DNA from: Deltaproteobacteria bacterium | GTDB lineage: Bacteria; Myxococcota_A; Polyangia; Polyangiales; Ga0077539 | DNA length: 64,000 bases | Direction of reading: 5' to 3' | NCBI GenBank assembly: GCA_016704445.1 | Contig: JADJAE010000160.1 | Span: 310,001 to 374,000 of the forward strand | Notes under the pieces: generated by a model | The model's input: the letters and a program-made list of their open reading frames with translations, nothing else | Told to the model about the DNA's origin: nothing | Databases searched by the model: none | Position numbers and translations under genes: made by a program | Shown: piece after piece, positions 45,591 to 53,716 of the stretch | Position numbering within the stretch: the stretch's first letter is position 1 | Layout of the letters: each line of letters begins with the position of its first letter

Positions 45591-46675
45591 CCAGCAGCGC
45601 CGGAGTCGCCGGCAAGCTCTCGTTCCTCGATCGCTACCTGACCCTGTGGATCTTCACGGCGATGGCCGCGGGCATCGCGCTCGGCTATGTGGCGCCCGGT
45701 TTCACCGCGGCGCTCAACCGCATGAGCGTCGGCACGACCTCGATCCCGATCGCGGTGGGGCTCATCTTGATGATGTTTCCCCCGCTCGCGAAGGTTCGCT
45801 ACGAGGAGCTGGGGAAGGTCTTCCGCAACACGCGCGTGCTGACCCTCTCGCTCGTGCAGAACTGGATCATCGGCCCGCTGCTGATGTTCGGGCTCGCGGT
45901 GTTGTTCCTGCGCGACAAGCCCGAGTACATGCTGGGCCTGATCCTCATCGGGCTCGCCCGCTGCATCGCCATGGTCATCGTCTGGAACGACCTGGCCAAG
46001 GGGGACACCGAGTACTGCGCCGGGCTCGTCGCCCTCAACTCGATCTTCCAGGTGCTGTTCTTCTCGGTCTACGCGTACTTCTTCGCGACGCTGCTGCCGA
46101 CCTGGCTCGGCCTCGAGGGCGCGATCGTGAACATCTCCATCGGCGCGATCGCGAAGACCGTCGCCATCTTCCTCGGCGTGCCCTTCGCCGCGGGATTCCT
46201 CACCCGGCGCGTGCTCGTGCGCGCGAAGGGAAGAGACTGGTACGAGAGGCGCTTCGTCCCGCGCATCAGCCCGATCACCCTCGTCTCGCTGCTCTTCACC
46301 ATCGTCGTGATGTTCTCGCTCAAGGGCGAGGCCATCGTGCAGCTTCCGCTCGACGTGCTCCGCATCGCCGTCCCGCTGCTCATCTACTTCGTGGTGATGT
46401 TCGCGGTCTCGTTCTTCATGAGCAGGCGAGTGGGCGCCGACTACAAGCAGACCGCGACGCTCTCGTTCACGGCGGCGTCCAACAACTTCGAGCTGGCCAT
46501 CGCCGTCGCCATCGCGAGCTTCGGCATCCACAGCGGCGCCGCCTTCGCCGCGGTGATCGGCCCCCTCGTCGAGGTGCCCGCCCTCATCGGCCTCGTGAAC
46601 GTCTCGCTCTGGGCGAGGCGCCGTTACTTCCCAGATGCCGCGGTCGAGGTCGAGCCGGCCGCGTGCGCCCGATGA
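45587..46675 (+). CDS. acr3: Arsenite permease Acr3
   Basis: A 362-residue Acr3-family As(III) efflux permease with ten membrane spans. The conserved Cys lies in GLARCIAMVIVWNDLAKGDT (fourth span), needed for arsenite transport. Other family blocks are MMFPPLAKVRYEELG, VALNSIFQVLFFSVYAYFF and TAASNNFELAIAVAIASFG. It is made from an ATG overlapping the arsA stop and therefore probably works with ArsA. Annotated elsewhere as ArsB, it is evolutionarily distinct. Confidence 0.95.
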   Translation: MTSSAGVAGKLSFLDRYLTLWIFTAMAAGIALGYVAPGFTAALNRMSVGTTSIPIAVGLILMMFPPLAKVRYEELGKVFRNTRVLTLSLVQNWIIGPLLMFGLAVLFLRDKPEYMLGLILIGLARCIAMVIVWNDLAKGDTEYCAGLVALNSIFQVLFFSVYAYFFATLLPTWLGLEGAIVNISIGAIAKTVAIFLGVPFAAGFLTRRVLVRAKGRDWYERRFVPRISPITLVSLLFTIVVMFSLKGEAIVQLPLDVLRIAVPLLIYFVVMFAVSFFMSRRVGADYKQTATLSFTAASNNFELAIAVAIASFGIHSGAAFAAVIGPLVEVPALIGLVNVSLWARRRYFPDAAVEVEPAACAR

Positions 46676-46725
46676 GCCCCGGCGCGCTCGAAGGATTCAC
46701 GCTTCACCATCAGGAGGATCCCAAG

Positions 46726-47538
46726 ATGAACGAACAGAAGAAGGATGAAGTCCGCGCCGCCGTGCGCGAGCAGTACGGAAACGTCGCCCGGGCGACCACG
46801 GTCGGGAGCTGCGCGCCCGGCTGCTGCGGTCCCAACGCCGACGCGAGCCTCGCGCTCGGCTACAGCGCCGACGACCTCGCCGCGGTGCCCGAGGGCGCGA
46901 ACATGGGGCTCGGCTGCGGCAACCCGCAGGCGATCGCGGCGCTCAAGCCCGGCGAGACGGTGCTCGACCTGGGCTCCGGGGGAGGCTTCGACAGCTTCCT
47001 CGCGGCCCGGCAGGTGGGGCCCACCGGGCGCGCGATCGGCGTCGACATGACCGCTGACATGGTCGCGAAGGCGAGGGCCAACGCGGTGAAGCTCGACGCG
47101 AAGAACGTGGAGTTCAGGCTCGGGGAGATCGAGCACCTGCCCGTCGCCGACAACACCGTCGACGTCATTCTCTCCAACTGCGTGATCAACCTGAGCCCGG
47201 ACAAGGGCGCGGTCTTCCAGGACGCGTTTCGCGTGCTCAAGCCCGGAGGCCGCCTGGCGATCTCGGACGTGGTGACCACGCAGCCGCTCCCCGACGCGCT
47301 CCTCAACGACGTCGCCGCGCTCACCGCCTGCGTGTCCGGCGCGGCGAGCGTCGAGACCATCCGCGCGCTGCTCCGCGTGGCGGGCTTCGAGGGCATCCAC
47401 GTCACCGTGAAGGAGGAGAGCCGCGAGTTCATTCGTGAGTGGATTCCCGGATCGGGCGTCGAGGACTACGTCGCGTCGGCCACCATCGAGGCCGTGAAGC
47501 CGGGCCCGAAGCCGCGCGGCGGATCCTGCTGCGGTTAG
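46726..47538 (+). CDS. arsM: Arsenite S-adenosylmethionine methyltransferase ArsM
   Basis: A 270-residue methyltransferase that adds methyl groups from SAM to As(III). SAM motif I is VLDLGSGGGFDSFLAARQVG; motif II-type FRLGEIEHLPVADNTVDVIL; and ISDVVTTQPLP follows. The Cys used for As binding are likely in the N-terminal CAPGCCGPNAD, in NCVINLSPDKG and in ALTACVSGA, all conserved positions in ArsM. The end carries an extra SCCG. AGGAGG lies 8 bases before ATG 46726. It is the last ars gene, after a 50-base gap. Confidence 0.93.
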   Translation: MNEQKKDEVRAAVREQYGNVARATTVGSCAPGCCGPNADASLALGYSADDLAAVPEGANMGLGCGNPQAIAALKPGETVLDLGSGGGFDSFLAARQVGPTGRAIGVDMTADMVAKARANAVKLDAKNVEFRLGEIEHLPVADNTVDVILSNCVINLSPDKGAVFQDAFRVLKPGGRLAISDVVTTQPLPDALLNDVAALTACVSGAASVETIRALLRVAGFEGIHVTVKEESREFIREWIPGSGVEDYVASATIEAVKPGPKPRGGSCCG

Positions 47539-47581
47539 CGTCCTCCGCTCGCTGCCCCGGTCGACGAACTTCTCGCTCTCC

Positions 47582-49615
47582 TCATGGAACCTCTCCTCGC
47601 AGCGCGTGGATTCGCGCGCTCTCACCAATCACCAGCAGCCGGTCGCCCCGGTGGAGCGCCGCGGAGTCCTCCGGGTCGCGCCACCCGGGCTGACCGTTGA
47701 TCGACTGCTGCACCGCGACCACCGTGACGCGGTAGCGCTCTCGAAGCGTCCCGACGTTGGCCCTGGTCCCCAGCAGGTGCGACGGCGGAGCGATCGCCTC
47801 CACGCGCTGCCCCACCGGCAGCTCCAGGTAGTCCACTCCCTCGCGTCCGCCCTCGGACCACACCACCCGGGTCAGCAGCAGGTCGCGTTGGAGCAGCTCG
47901 CGGTCGAAGGCGCCGAGGAGCGCGCGGCGCGTCACCACGCCCAGCACCTTCGAGGCGTCCGCCGGGTCGCTCACGGGGATCTCGCCGAAGTCGACGTTCC
48001 AAAGCTTCTCGTTGAGCTCGAAGAGCGTGTCCTCGACCCGTGCGACGGGCACCGCCGACGCGCACGACCCTGCGGTGCGCCCATCGGTCGCTCCCTCCGC
48101 GGCCTCGGACCTGAGCTCGCGGGCGGCGTTCAGGTCGATCGCGCGGATGGTCGATCCGTCGAGGACATAGACCCGCCGTCCGCGACCGGAATCGAGCAGC
48201 GCGAGCGCGCTCTCGACGGGCGCGTCCGCGGAGACCGTCGGGGGATCGAGCTCGAGGATGTCCCTGGCGCGCACCGCCCTCGCCAGCCGCTCGGCGACGC
48301 TGCCCTCCCAGGCGACGCCCCGGCGGCGGAGTTCGTCGGTGTAGACCGAGGCAGGTCGTAGCTGGCGCGCGACCCAGGTGGCGACCGCCGTCGCGAGCAG
48401 CAGCGGGAGCACGATGGCGTAGTCGCCGGACAGCTCGAAGACCAGCACGCAGGCCATCACCGGCGCGTGCGTAGTGGCCGCGGTGAGCGCCGCCATCCCG
48501 ACCAGCGCGTACCCTCCGGGCACCACCGTCGCGCCGAACACGGCCGGCAGCGCGAGCGCGGCGCGACCCACGAGCCCGCCGAGCGCGGCGCCAAGAAACA
48601 GCGTCGGGGTGAACACCCCGCCCGGGCTGCCTGATCCCACGGAGGAGACCGTCGCGACGCTCTTGCCCAGCAGCAGGAGCGCCAGCATCCCGGCCGCGAA
48701 CCTCGCGTCCAGGATGTGATGGATCGCCTCGAACCCGTTGCCCGTCACCCCAGGCAGCGCGCACGCCAGCAGCCCAACGCCGAGGCCTCCCAGCGCGCCG
48801 CGCGCAGGGCGCGGTCTGGCCACCGCCAGGAAGAGCCGCTCGCCTCGGGCGATGGCGGCGAGGAAGGCCGGCCCGAGCACCCCCGCCGCGAGGCCGAGAG
48901 CGAGGTGCGCCAGGAGCTCTCTCGACGAGACGATGGCGAAGTCCCGCGCTCCGTAGATGGGTCCGCCGCCGAGGGTGGCGCGGGTGAGCCCGGTCGCGAC
49001 CACGACGCCGACGACCACCGGGAGCACCACGTCGAGGGTCGCGACGCCGAGCACCACCTCGATGACGAAGAGCACCGCCGCGATCGGGGTGTTGTAGGCC
49101 GCCGCGAAGCCAGCGCCGGTGCCGACCGCCACCAGCGCGCGGCCGTGGTTGGCGGTGAGGCCGAGGCGACGCCCCACCTCGGAGCCCACGCCCGCGCCGA
49201 ACTGCACGATGGAGCCCTCACGGCCGAGCGATCCACCCGTGACGATGGCCAGGAAGGACGACGCGCTCTTCCAGAGGCACGCCGAGAGCGAGAGCTGGCC
49301 GCGACCCACCGTGACGGCCTCGAGCACCTCGCCGACCCCGTAGCCCGGCCGCCGCGAGGCGAGGGCGGTCACGAGTCCCGCCGCCCCGCCCCCGAGGGTC
49401 GGGAGCAGCACCCGCATCGCCCAGGGCATCCGACCGAAGGCCGCGAGGACGTCGTCCTCGCCGAGGAGCGCGATGAACCCGCCGCGGAGGCCGAGCCGGA
49501 AGGCGATCGCGAACGCCGCCCCGAGCGCGCCCACGAGGAGGGTGGCCGCGGCGAACACGGCTCGCTCGCTCCACCGCCGGGCATGGGTCGCATCGGGCGC
49601 CCCTCGCGCGCTCAC
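47582..49615 (-). CDS. ClC-type chloride channel/exchanger with CBS and TrkA-C domains
   Basis: A 677-residue ClC protein. The chloride pathway motifs are GSLGREGS (with the gating Glu), GSGSPGGVFTPTLFLGAALG and the N-terminal-half repeat. The C-terminal cytoplasmic part has a CBS pair (VSADAPVESALALLD; VARVEDTLFELNEKLW; VVTRRALLGAFDR) and ends in a TrkA-C-like domain (VAVQQSINGQPG, HRGDRLLVIGESARIHAL). The latter may bind a nucleotide or regulate gating. GTG 49615 overlaps the stop of a tiny upstream frame (GTGA). It converges on arsM 43 bases away. Its role could be pH or chloride homeostasis; no link to arsenic is proposed. Confidence 0.88.
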   Translation of the reverse strand: MSARGAPDATHARRWSERAVFAAATLLVGALGAAFAIAFRLGLRGGFIALLGEDDVLAAFGRMPWAMRVLLPTLGGGAAGLVTALASRRPGYGVGEVLEAVTVGRGQLSLSACLWKSASSFLAIVTGGSLGREGSIVQFGAGVGSEVGRRLGLTANHGRALVAVGTGAGFAAAYNTPIAAVLFVIEVVLGVATLDVVLPVVVGVVVATGLTRATLGGGPIYGARDFAIVSSRELLAHLALGLAAGVLGPAFLAAIARGERLFLAVARPRPARGALGGLGVGLLACALPGVTGNGFEAIHHILDARFAAGMLALLLLGKSVATVSSVGSGSPGGVFTPTLFLGAALGGLVGRAALALPAVFGATVVPGGYALVGMAALTAATTHAPVMACVLVFELSGDYAIVLPLLLATAVATWVARQLRPASVYTDELRRRGVAWEGSVAERLARAVRARDILELDPPTVSADAPVESALALLDSGRGRRVYVLDGSTIRAIDLNAARELRSEAAEGATDGRTAGSCASAVPVARVEDTLFELNEKLWNVDFGEIPVSDPADASKVLGVVTRRALLGAFDRELLQRDLLLTRVVWSEGGREGVDYLELPVGQRVEAIAPPSHLLGTRANVGTLRERYRVTVVAVQQSINGQPGWRDPEDSAALHRGDRLLVIGESARIHALRGEVP

Positions 49616-49707
49616 GGACCGTCCGTGACCGTGGCGTGTGAGGCACCCGACAGAGCGGTAGCGGCGCTCGCCGCGACCAGGAGGAAGAAGGTCAGCATCG
49701 CGATCAC
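49612..49707 (-). CDS. Possible 31-residue leader or membrane peptide coupled to ClC
   Basis: A short frame from GTG 49707 (or ATG 49698) has a hydrophobic stretch (MLTFFLLVAASAATALSGAS) and ends in TGA that overlaps the ClC GTG start. The coupling and hydrophobicity fit a leader peptide or one-span microprotein. No clear ribosome site is seen, so chance remains possible. Confidence 0.35.
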   Translation of the reverse strand: MIAMLTFFLLVAASAATALSGASHATVTDGP

Positions 49708-49840
49708 GCGCCAGACTATCGCAGGGACCGCGGCCCCCTAAGCGGGCCGAAGGGACGGACTCGTGGCACGGACCGCGCTTCCCATGATCGCAGCCTCGCC
49801 GCGCGGTGCGACGGGCTCAGACCGGCTCTGGAGGATCCCC

Positions 49841-50242
49841 ATGGATATGAACGTTCCGTATGGCATCACGCGCAGGCTCGTCGGCGTCGGGATGGAGGAG
49901 GCCCGCTCCCGGGTCACCGAGTCGCTCAAGCGCGAGGGCTTCGGTGTCCTCACCGAGATCGACATGCAGGCGACGCTGAAGAAGAAGATCGACGTCGACA
50001 TCGCGCCGTACGTCATCCTGGGCGCATGCAACCCTAAGCTCGCGCACCAGGCGATCTCTCATGAGTTCGGCATCGGGCTGCTGCTCCCATGCAACGTCGT
50101 GGTGGCCCAGGACGCGGGCGACACGCTGATCTCAGCCGCATCGCCTACGTCGATGTTCTCGGTGGTCCCCGACCGATCCGCGCTGGCGCCGGTCGCCGCC
50201 GATGCGGAGCAGCGCCTGCGGCGCGCGATCGAAGGGGCTTGA
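49841..50242 (+). CDS. DUF302 protein
   Basis: A 133-residue DUF302 family protein, a small beta-alpha fold of unknown biochemical role, often near respiratory or metal genes. Recognisable blocks are SRVTESLKREGFGVLTEIDM, TLKKKIDVDIAPYVILGACN, PKLAHQAISHEFGIGLLLPC and VVVAQDAGDTLI. The Cys after GLLLP and that in GACNP are typical of DUF302. ATG 49841 has GGAGG 6 bases upstream; the in-frame ATG at 49847 is the alternative. It converges on the membrane protein gene. Confidence 0.92.
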   Translation: MDMNVPYGITRRLVGVGMEEARSRVTESLKREGFGVLTEIDMQATLKKKIDVDIAPYVILGACNPKLAHQAISHEFGIGLLLPCNVVVAQDAGDTLISAASPTSMFSVVPDRSALAPVAADAEQRLRRAIEGA

Positions 50243-50305
50243 GGTAAAGGGTCGGGGGAGGTGGTCGCCGTAGAGCGGGCACCTCTCTCTGCACTCGGAG
50301 GGCGG

Positions 50306-51136
50306 TTACGAACGGAGCGCGGGGAGCGAGGCGGCGGGTCGCTCGATGGAGCGCAGGTAGCGCGCGGTCAGCCCGAGGGTCACCGTCCCGAACATCATGA
50401 AGGCGATCGGCTGGACGGGGTTGATGGCGACGCCATCGAGGGAGGCCATCGCCGCGGTGGCTACCCGGGCGAAGCCGAGCAGCGCCGCCTTCGGGAGCAG
50501 CAGACCCGCCAGCACGAATCCCCAGGGACGCCGCCGCCAGAGCAGCACGCCGCTGCCGAAGAGCGCCCCCATCACCAGCACCGGCTCGAGCACCTCGACG
50601 AGGCGGGAGACCGGGCCCGACGCGATCGCGGAGGCGAGGTCAGCGCCCCACCACGAGAGGTGCATGAGGGCCGTGGCGGCGAGGAAACCGCCGACCAGCC
50701 TCGACGGAGCGCGCGCGCCGAACGCGTCCTTGACGGCATCGGCGTCGACCTCGAACAGGAGGTCGATCAGCGCGTACATGCTGATCGCGACGACCGCGAC
50801 ATGCACCGGGAGCAGCGCAGTGGCGCGGGTGCCCAGCACATAGAAGGCGTGGGAGTACGCGAGGTGGAGGAGGGTCCCCATCCAGAGGAGGAGCCCGGCG
50901 AGCGAGGAGCGACGGGCGAGGCGGATCGAGTACGCCAGCAGCGGAAGGCCGACGATCAGGTTGATGGCGTCCTGGCCGACGGGACCGTAGAGACGCGACG
51001 GCTCGAGGCGCAGCCCCGCGATGAACGAGACCAGCAGGAGGAGCGAGACCGAAGCCGAGAGCGCGGCGGGAAGTTCGAGGCCCTTGAGCGGCGAGACGGG
51101 TCGAGCGGCGAGGCCAGCATCGAGGGGGAAGTTCAT
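50306..51136 (-). CDS. Integral membrane protein of unknown function
   Basis: A 276-residue protein with seven or eight spans and little soluble sequence. Distinct segments include LLLWMGTLLHLAYSHAFYVL, VAVVAISMYALIDLLFEVD and WWGADLASAIASGPVSRLVE. Several His and Trp occur in the spans (LHLAYSHAF; LMHLSWWGADL), which could bind heme or a metal, but no signature is diagnostic. AGGTGA lies 8 bases before ATG 51136. It follows, in the same direction, a small ORF and the cbb3 operon, so it may serve oxidase function. Confidence 0.7.
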   Translation of the reverse strand: MNFPLDAGLAARPVSPLKGLELPAALSASVSLLLLVSFIAGLRLEPSRLYGPVGQDAINLIVGLPLLAYSIRLARRSSLAGLLLWMGTLLHLAYSHAFYVLGTRATALLPVHVAVVAISMYALIDLLFEVDADAVKDAFGARAPSRLVGGFLAATALMHLSWWGADLASAIASGPVSRLVEVLEPVLVMGALFGSGVLLWRRRPWGFVLAGLLLPKAALLGFARVATAAMASLDGVAINPVQPIAFMMFGTVTLGLTARYLRSIERPAASLPALRS

Positions 51137-51282
51137 CTGGGGATCACCTCGACGGGCCCCTGCGCAAGGATCGAGCCGAGGGGCGCGGAGCCAGCAATGG
51201 TGCACCAGAGTGCCTTTTGGCAAGGCGAACGTGCGCGTCGCGCGCAATCGCTGCGCTGCCGGTGCAGCCGCTGCGACGGCTC

Positions 51283-51489
51283 TCAGCCGCTGGCCGGGTC
51301 GTCGTCCGCGCTGGTCCGGGCGAGCTCCTCGATCTGGTCGAGCATCGCGAGGGCGTGGCCGCGAATCAGGTGATAGCGGAACCCACCGGCGTGGGAGAGG
51401 TCCTGCTCGGAGGCCTCGACGGAGGCCAGCAGGCGGGCGGCCAGGGTGCGGACATCCTCGAGGGACTCACGGGAATGATCGTCGGACAT
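51283..51489 (-). CDS. Small helical protein (68 residues)
   Basis: A short frame from ATG 51489, mostly helical and acidic at first (DDHSRESLEDVRTLAARLL), then SVEASEQDLSHAGGFRYHLI and ALAMLDQIEELART. Codon use looks coding. It sits between ccoG and the membrane protein, both in the same direction. No family is recognised. Confidence 0.6.
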   Translation of the reverse strand: MSDDHSRESLEDVRTLAARLLASVEASEQDLSHAGGFRYHLIRGHALAMLDQIEELARTSADDDPASG

Positions 51490-51566
51490 AACGCCGATGC
51501 CTCCGTTTCGCATCACAGGGCAGACCATGTGCCCTGGACCAGGCATCAACCTAATGATGCGAGCGG

Positions 51567-52950
51567 CTATCGGCTCGGTCCGAGGAAGGGGGCCTCGATG
51601 GTTCGTGGCTGTCCTTCGCCCTCGGGCCGCACCCTGATGCGGATGCGGGCGTCGCCCTGGAGGGAGCCCCGGGGGATGGTGACGAAGACGGGGACGTGCG
51701 CTCCGACGAGGGGCGCGAGGGTCACCCTGGCCATGGGGATGACGAAGGCGAAGGGCGCGCCGGTGATGGGATCGATGGTGAAGGTGACGCGGTGGCTCTC
51801 CTTGTTGACCAGGTGGATGTCGTACGCGTTGCGCACGTTGCCATTCTCCAGGGTGTGCGGAGCCCGGCGAGCCGCAGCAGGTTGGCCTCGTAGGGGGGTG
51901 TGCGTGCGGAAGGCCAGCGTCGTGGCCCCGAGGCCCATCAGCCCCAGCACCGCGTACAGCGCCAGCCGCGGGCGCAGGAAGCGCTTGGGCTCGTGGTGCA
52001 GCCCCTGCTGCGAGTCGTAGCGGATCAGCCCCTTCGGGCGGTCGAGCCGCGCCATCACGTCGTCGCAGGCGTCGATGCAGCGCGTGCAGGCGATGCAGTC
52101 CAGCTGCAGCCCGTTGCGGATGTCGATGCCCGTGGGGCACACCACCACGCAGCGGTTGCAGTCGATGCAGTCGCCCGCGCCCTCGGCCTTCACCTTGCCC
52201 CGGGCGCGAGGTTCGCCACGCTTCTCGTCGTAGCCGATGACCAGCGAGTCCGGGTCTGTCAGCACCGACTGCAGCCGACCGTAGGGGCAGATGGCCACGC
52301 AGGTCTGCTCACGAAACCACGCGAAGTTGAAGAAGGTCACCCCGGTGATGGCGACCATCCACGCGAAGGCCTCGGGGCTCTCCGAGGGACCCGCCTGGAT
52401 CATCGACCACAGCCCGCGGATGGGCGTGAAGTACCCCAGGAAGACGTGCGCCACCCCCAGGGCCAGTACCAGGTAGATCGACCAGAGCAGCGTGCGGCGC
52501 GCGATGCGCTCCACGGTCCAGGGCCCCGCCTCGCGGCGGATGCGCTGCGCGGCGGAGCCCTCGATGAGCCGCTGGATGGGGCGGAAGACCCCTTCGAGGA
52601 AGACCGTCTGGGGGCAGCCCCAGCCGCACCAGACGCGCCCCGCGACGGCCGTGAGCGCCACCAGCCCGAAGCCGATGCCCGAGAGCAGGAAGAAGGTCAG
52701 CCAGATGTCCTGGGCGTTGAACACCGCGCCGAAGAGGAAGAAGCGGCGGTGCGCCACGTCCAGCAGCACCGCCGGGTTGCCCCCCGATCTTCAGCCACGG
52801 CACCAGCACATAGACGGCGAGCAGCACCGCGAAGACCACCCAGCGGGCGGCGTTGAAGCGCCCGTGGACATCGGCCGGGTGGATGGCGGGGCGGCTGCCG
52901 TCGCCCCGGATGGAGCTTCGGCTCTCGACGATCGGGAGGTGGACGGACAT
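51567..52950 (-). CDS. ccoG: CcoG/FixG, cbb3 oxidase assembly protein (three frame problems)
   Basis: A polyferredoxin-type membrane protein of about 460 residues that reduces copper for cbb3 oxidase assembly. Five spans are followed by two [4Fe-4S] motifs: CIDCNRCVVVCPTGIDIR and CIACTRCIDACDDVM. GWGCPQTVFLEGVFRP and TCVAICPYGRLQSVL are further family blocks. The C-terminal IG-like FixG domain ends the protein. One extra base lies in a C6 run at 52780-52785. A second extra base (near 51890) and a missing base (near 51862) compensate each other, leaving about a dozen residues out of frame where LLRLAGLPHTLENG-like sequence is expected. It follows ccoP by 11 bases. Confidence 0.9.
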
Positions 52951-52961
52951 GACCTTCTACT

Positions 52962-53539
52962 CTAGCGCCGCGGTGCCCTGCGGGGCTTGCCTCCGGCGAC
53001 GTTGGTGTCCCTGAGCGTGAGCACGTAGGCCACCACGGCCTGCACCCGCTCCATGCCGAGCTGCGGCCCCAGGCGGGCATGCCCCGGGTGAGCACGCCCT
53101 CGTTGACCACGGCGAAGATGCGGGTGGGGCGGCTGCCGTGCAGCCACGCGCTGTCGGTCAGGTTGGGGCCGATGCCGCCGCCGCCGTTGGCCGCGTGGCA
53201 GGCCAGGCAGCTCTGGGCGAACACCCCGCGGCCGGTCTGCACCGTGGCCGGGTCGCGGGAGAGGGCCAGCAGCGACTCGTCCGTCATGCTCCCGGCGAGG
53301 CGAGCGCGGGCGGCCGCGGCCCGGCGGTCGGCGGCCACGGACTGCTCGTAGCTCTGCGCGATGCTCGGCCCGGTGCGCAGCACCTCGTAGTGGAACCAGT
53401 AGATCAGCGCGAAGACGATGGCCCCGAAGAGCGTGGCGAGCCACCAGTTGGGCAGGTGGTTGTCGTACTCCTCGATGTCGTCATAGGTGTGCACCACCCG
53501 GTCTTCGTAGGCCTGGCCGGCGGGGGTCTTAGCAGCCAC
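52962..53539 (-). CDS. ccoP: CcoP, mono-heme form (frameshift near 53067)
   Basis: About 192 residues after inserting one base near 53067 (between RGMPAWG and QLGMERVQAVV). It has an acidic N-terminus (HTYDDIEEYDNHLPNWW), one membrane span (ATLFGAIVFALIYWFHYEV) and a single cytochrome-c domain with CxxCH (SCLACHAANGGGGIGPNL) and axial Met (TRGMPAWG). Classical CcoP has two hemes and about 300 residues, so this is a short form. It passes electrons into the oxidase from soluble cytochromes. Its start overlaps ccoQ's stop region by 11 bases. Confidence 0.9.
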
Positions 53540-53705
53540 GGGTCACCTCCTCGGTGTCCAGGGGGAGCGCCGCGAGGGCGTCGAACTGCGCGGGCCGGCG
53601 TCGCATGGTGCGCACCACGATCATCGCGAAGACCGCGACGAAGAGCACGAGCGACATCACGGGCAGCGCGAGCATGGGATGCTGGGCGAAGAACTCTCGG
53701 TACAT
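53529..53705 (-). CDS. ccoQ: CcoQ-like small membrane subunit
   Basis: A 58-residue protein with one span (PVMSLVLFVAVFAMIVV), a MYREFFAQHPMLAL start and a charged tail (RTMRRRPAQFDALAALPL). CcoQ is a small single-span protein that stabilises the cbb3 core, and this sits in its usual place between ccoNO and ccoP. Sequence alone is too short to prove homology. Confidence 0.8.
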   Translation of the reverse strand: MYREFFAQHPMLALPVMSLVLFVAVFAMIVVRTMRRRPAQFDALAALPLDTEEVTRGC

Positions 53706-53716
53706 CGAACGGGCTC

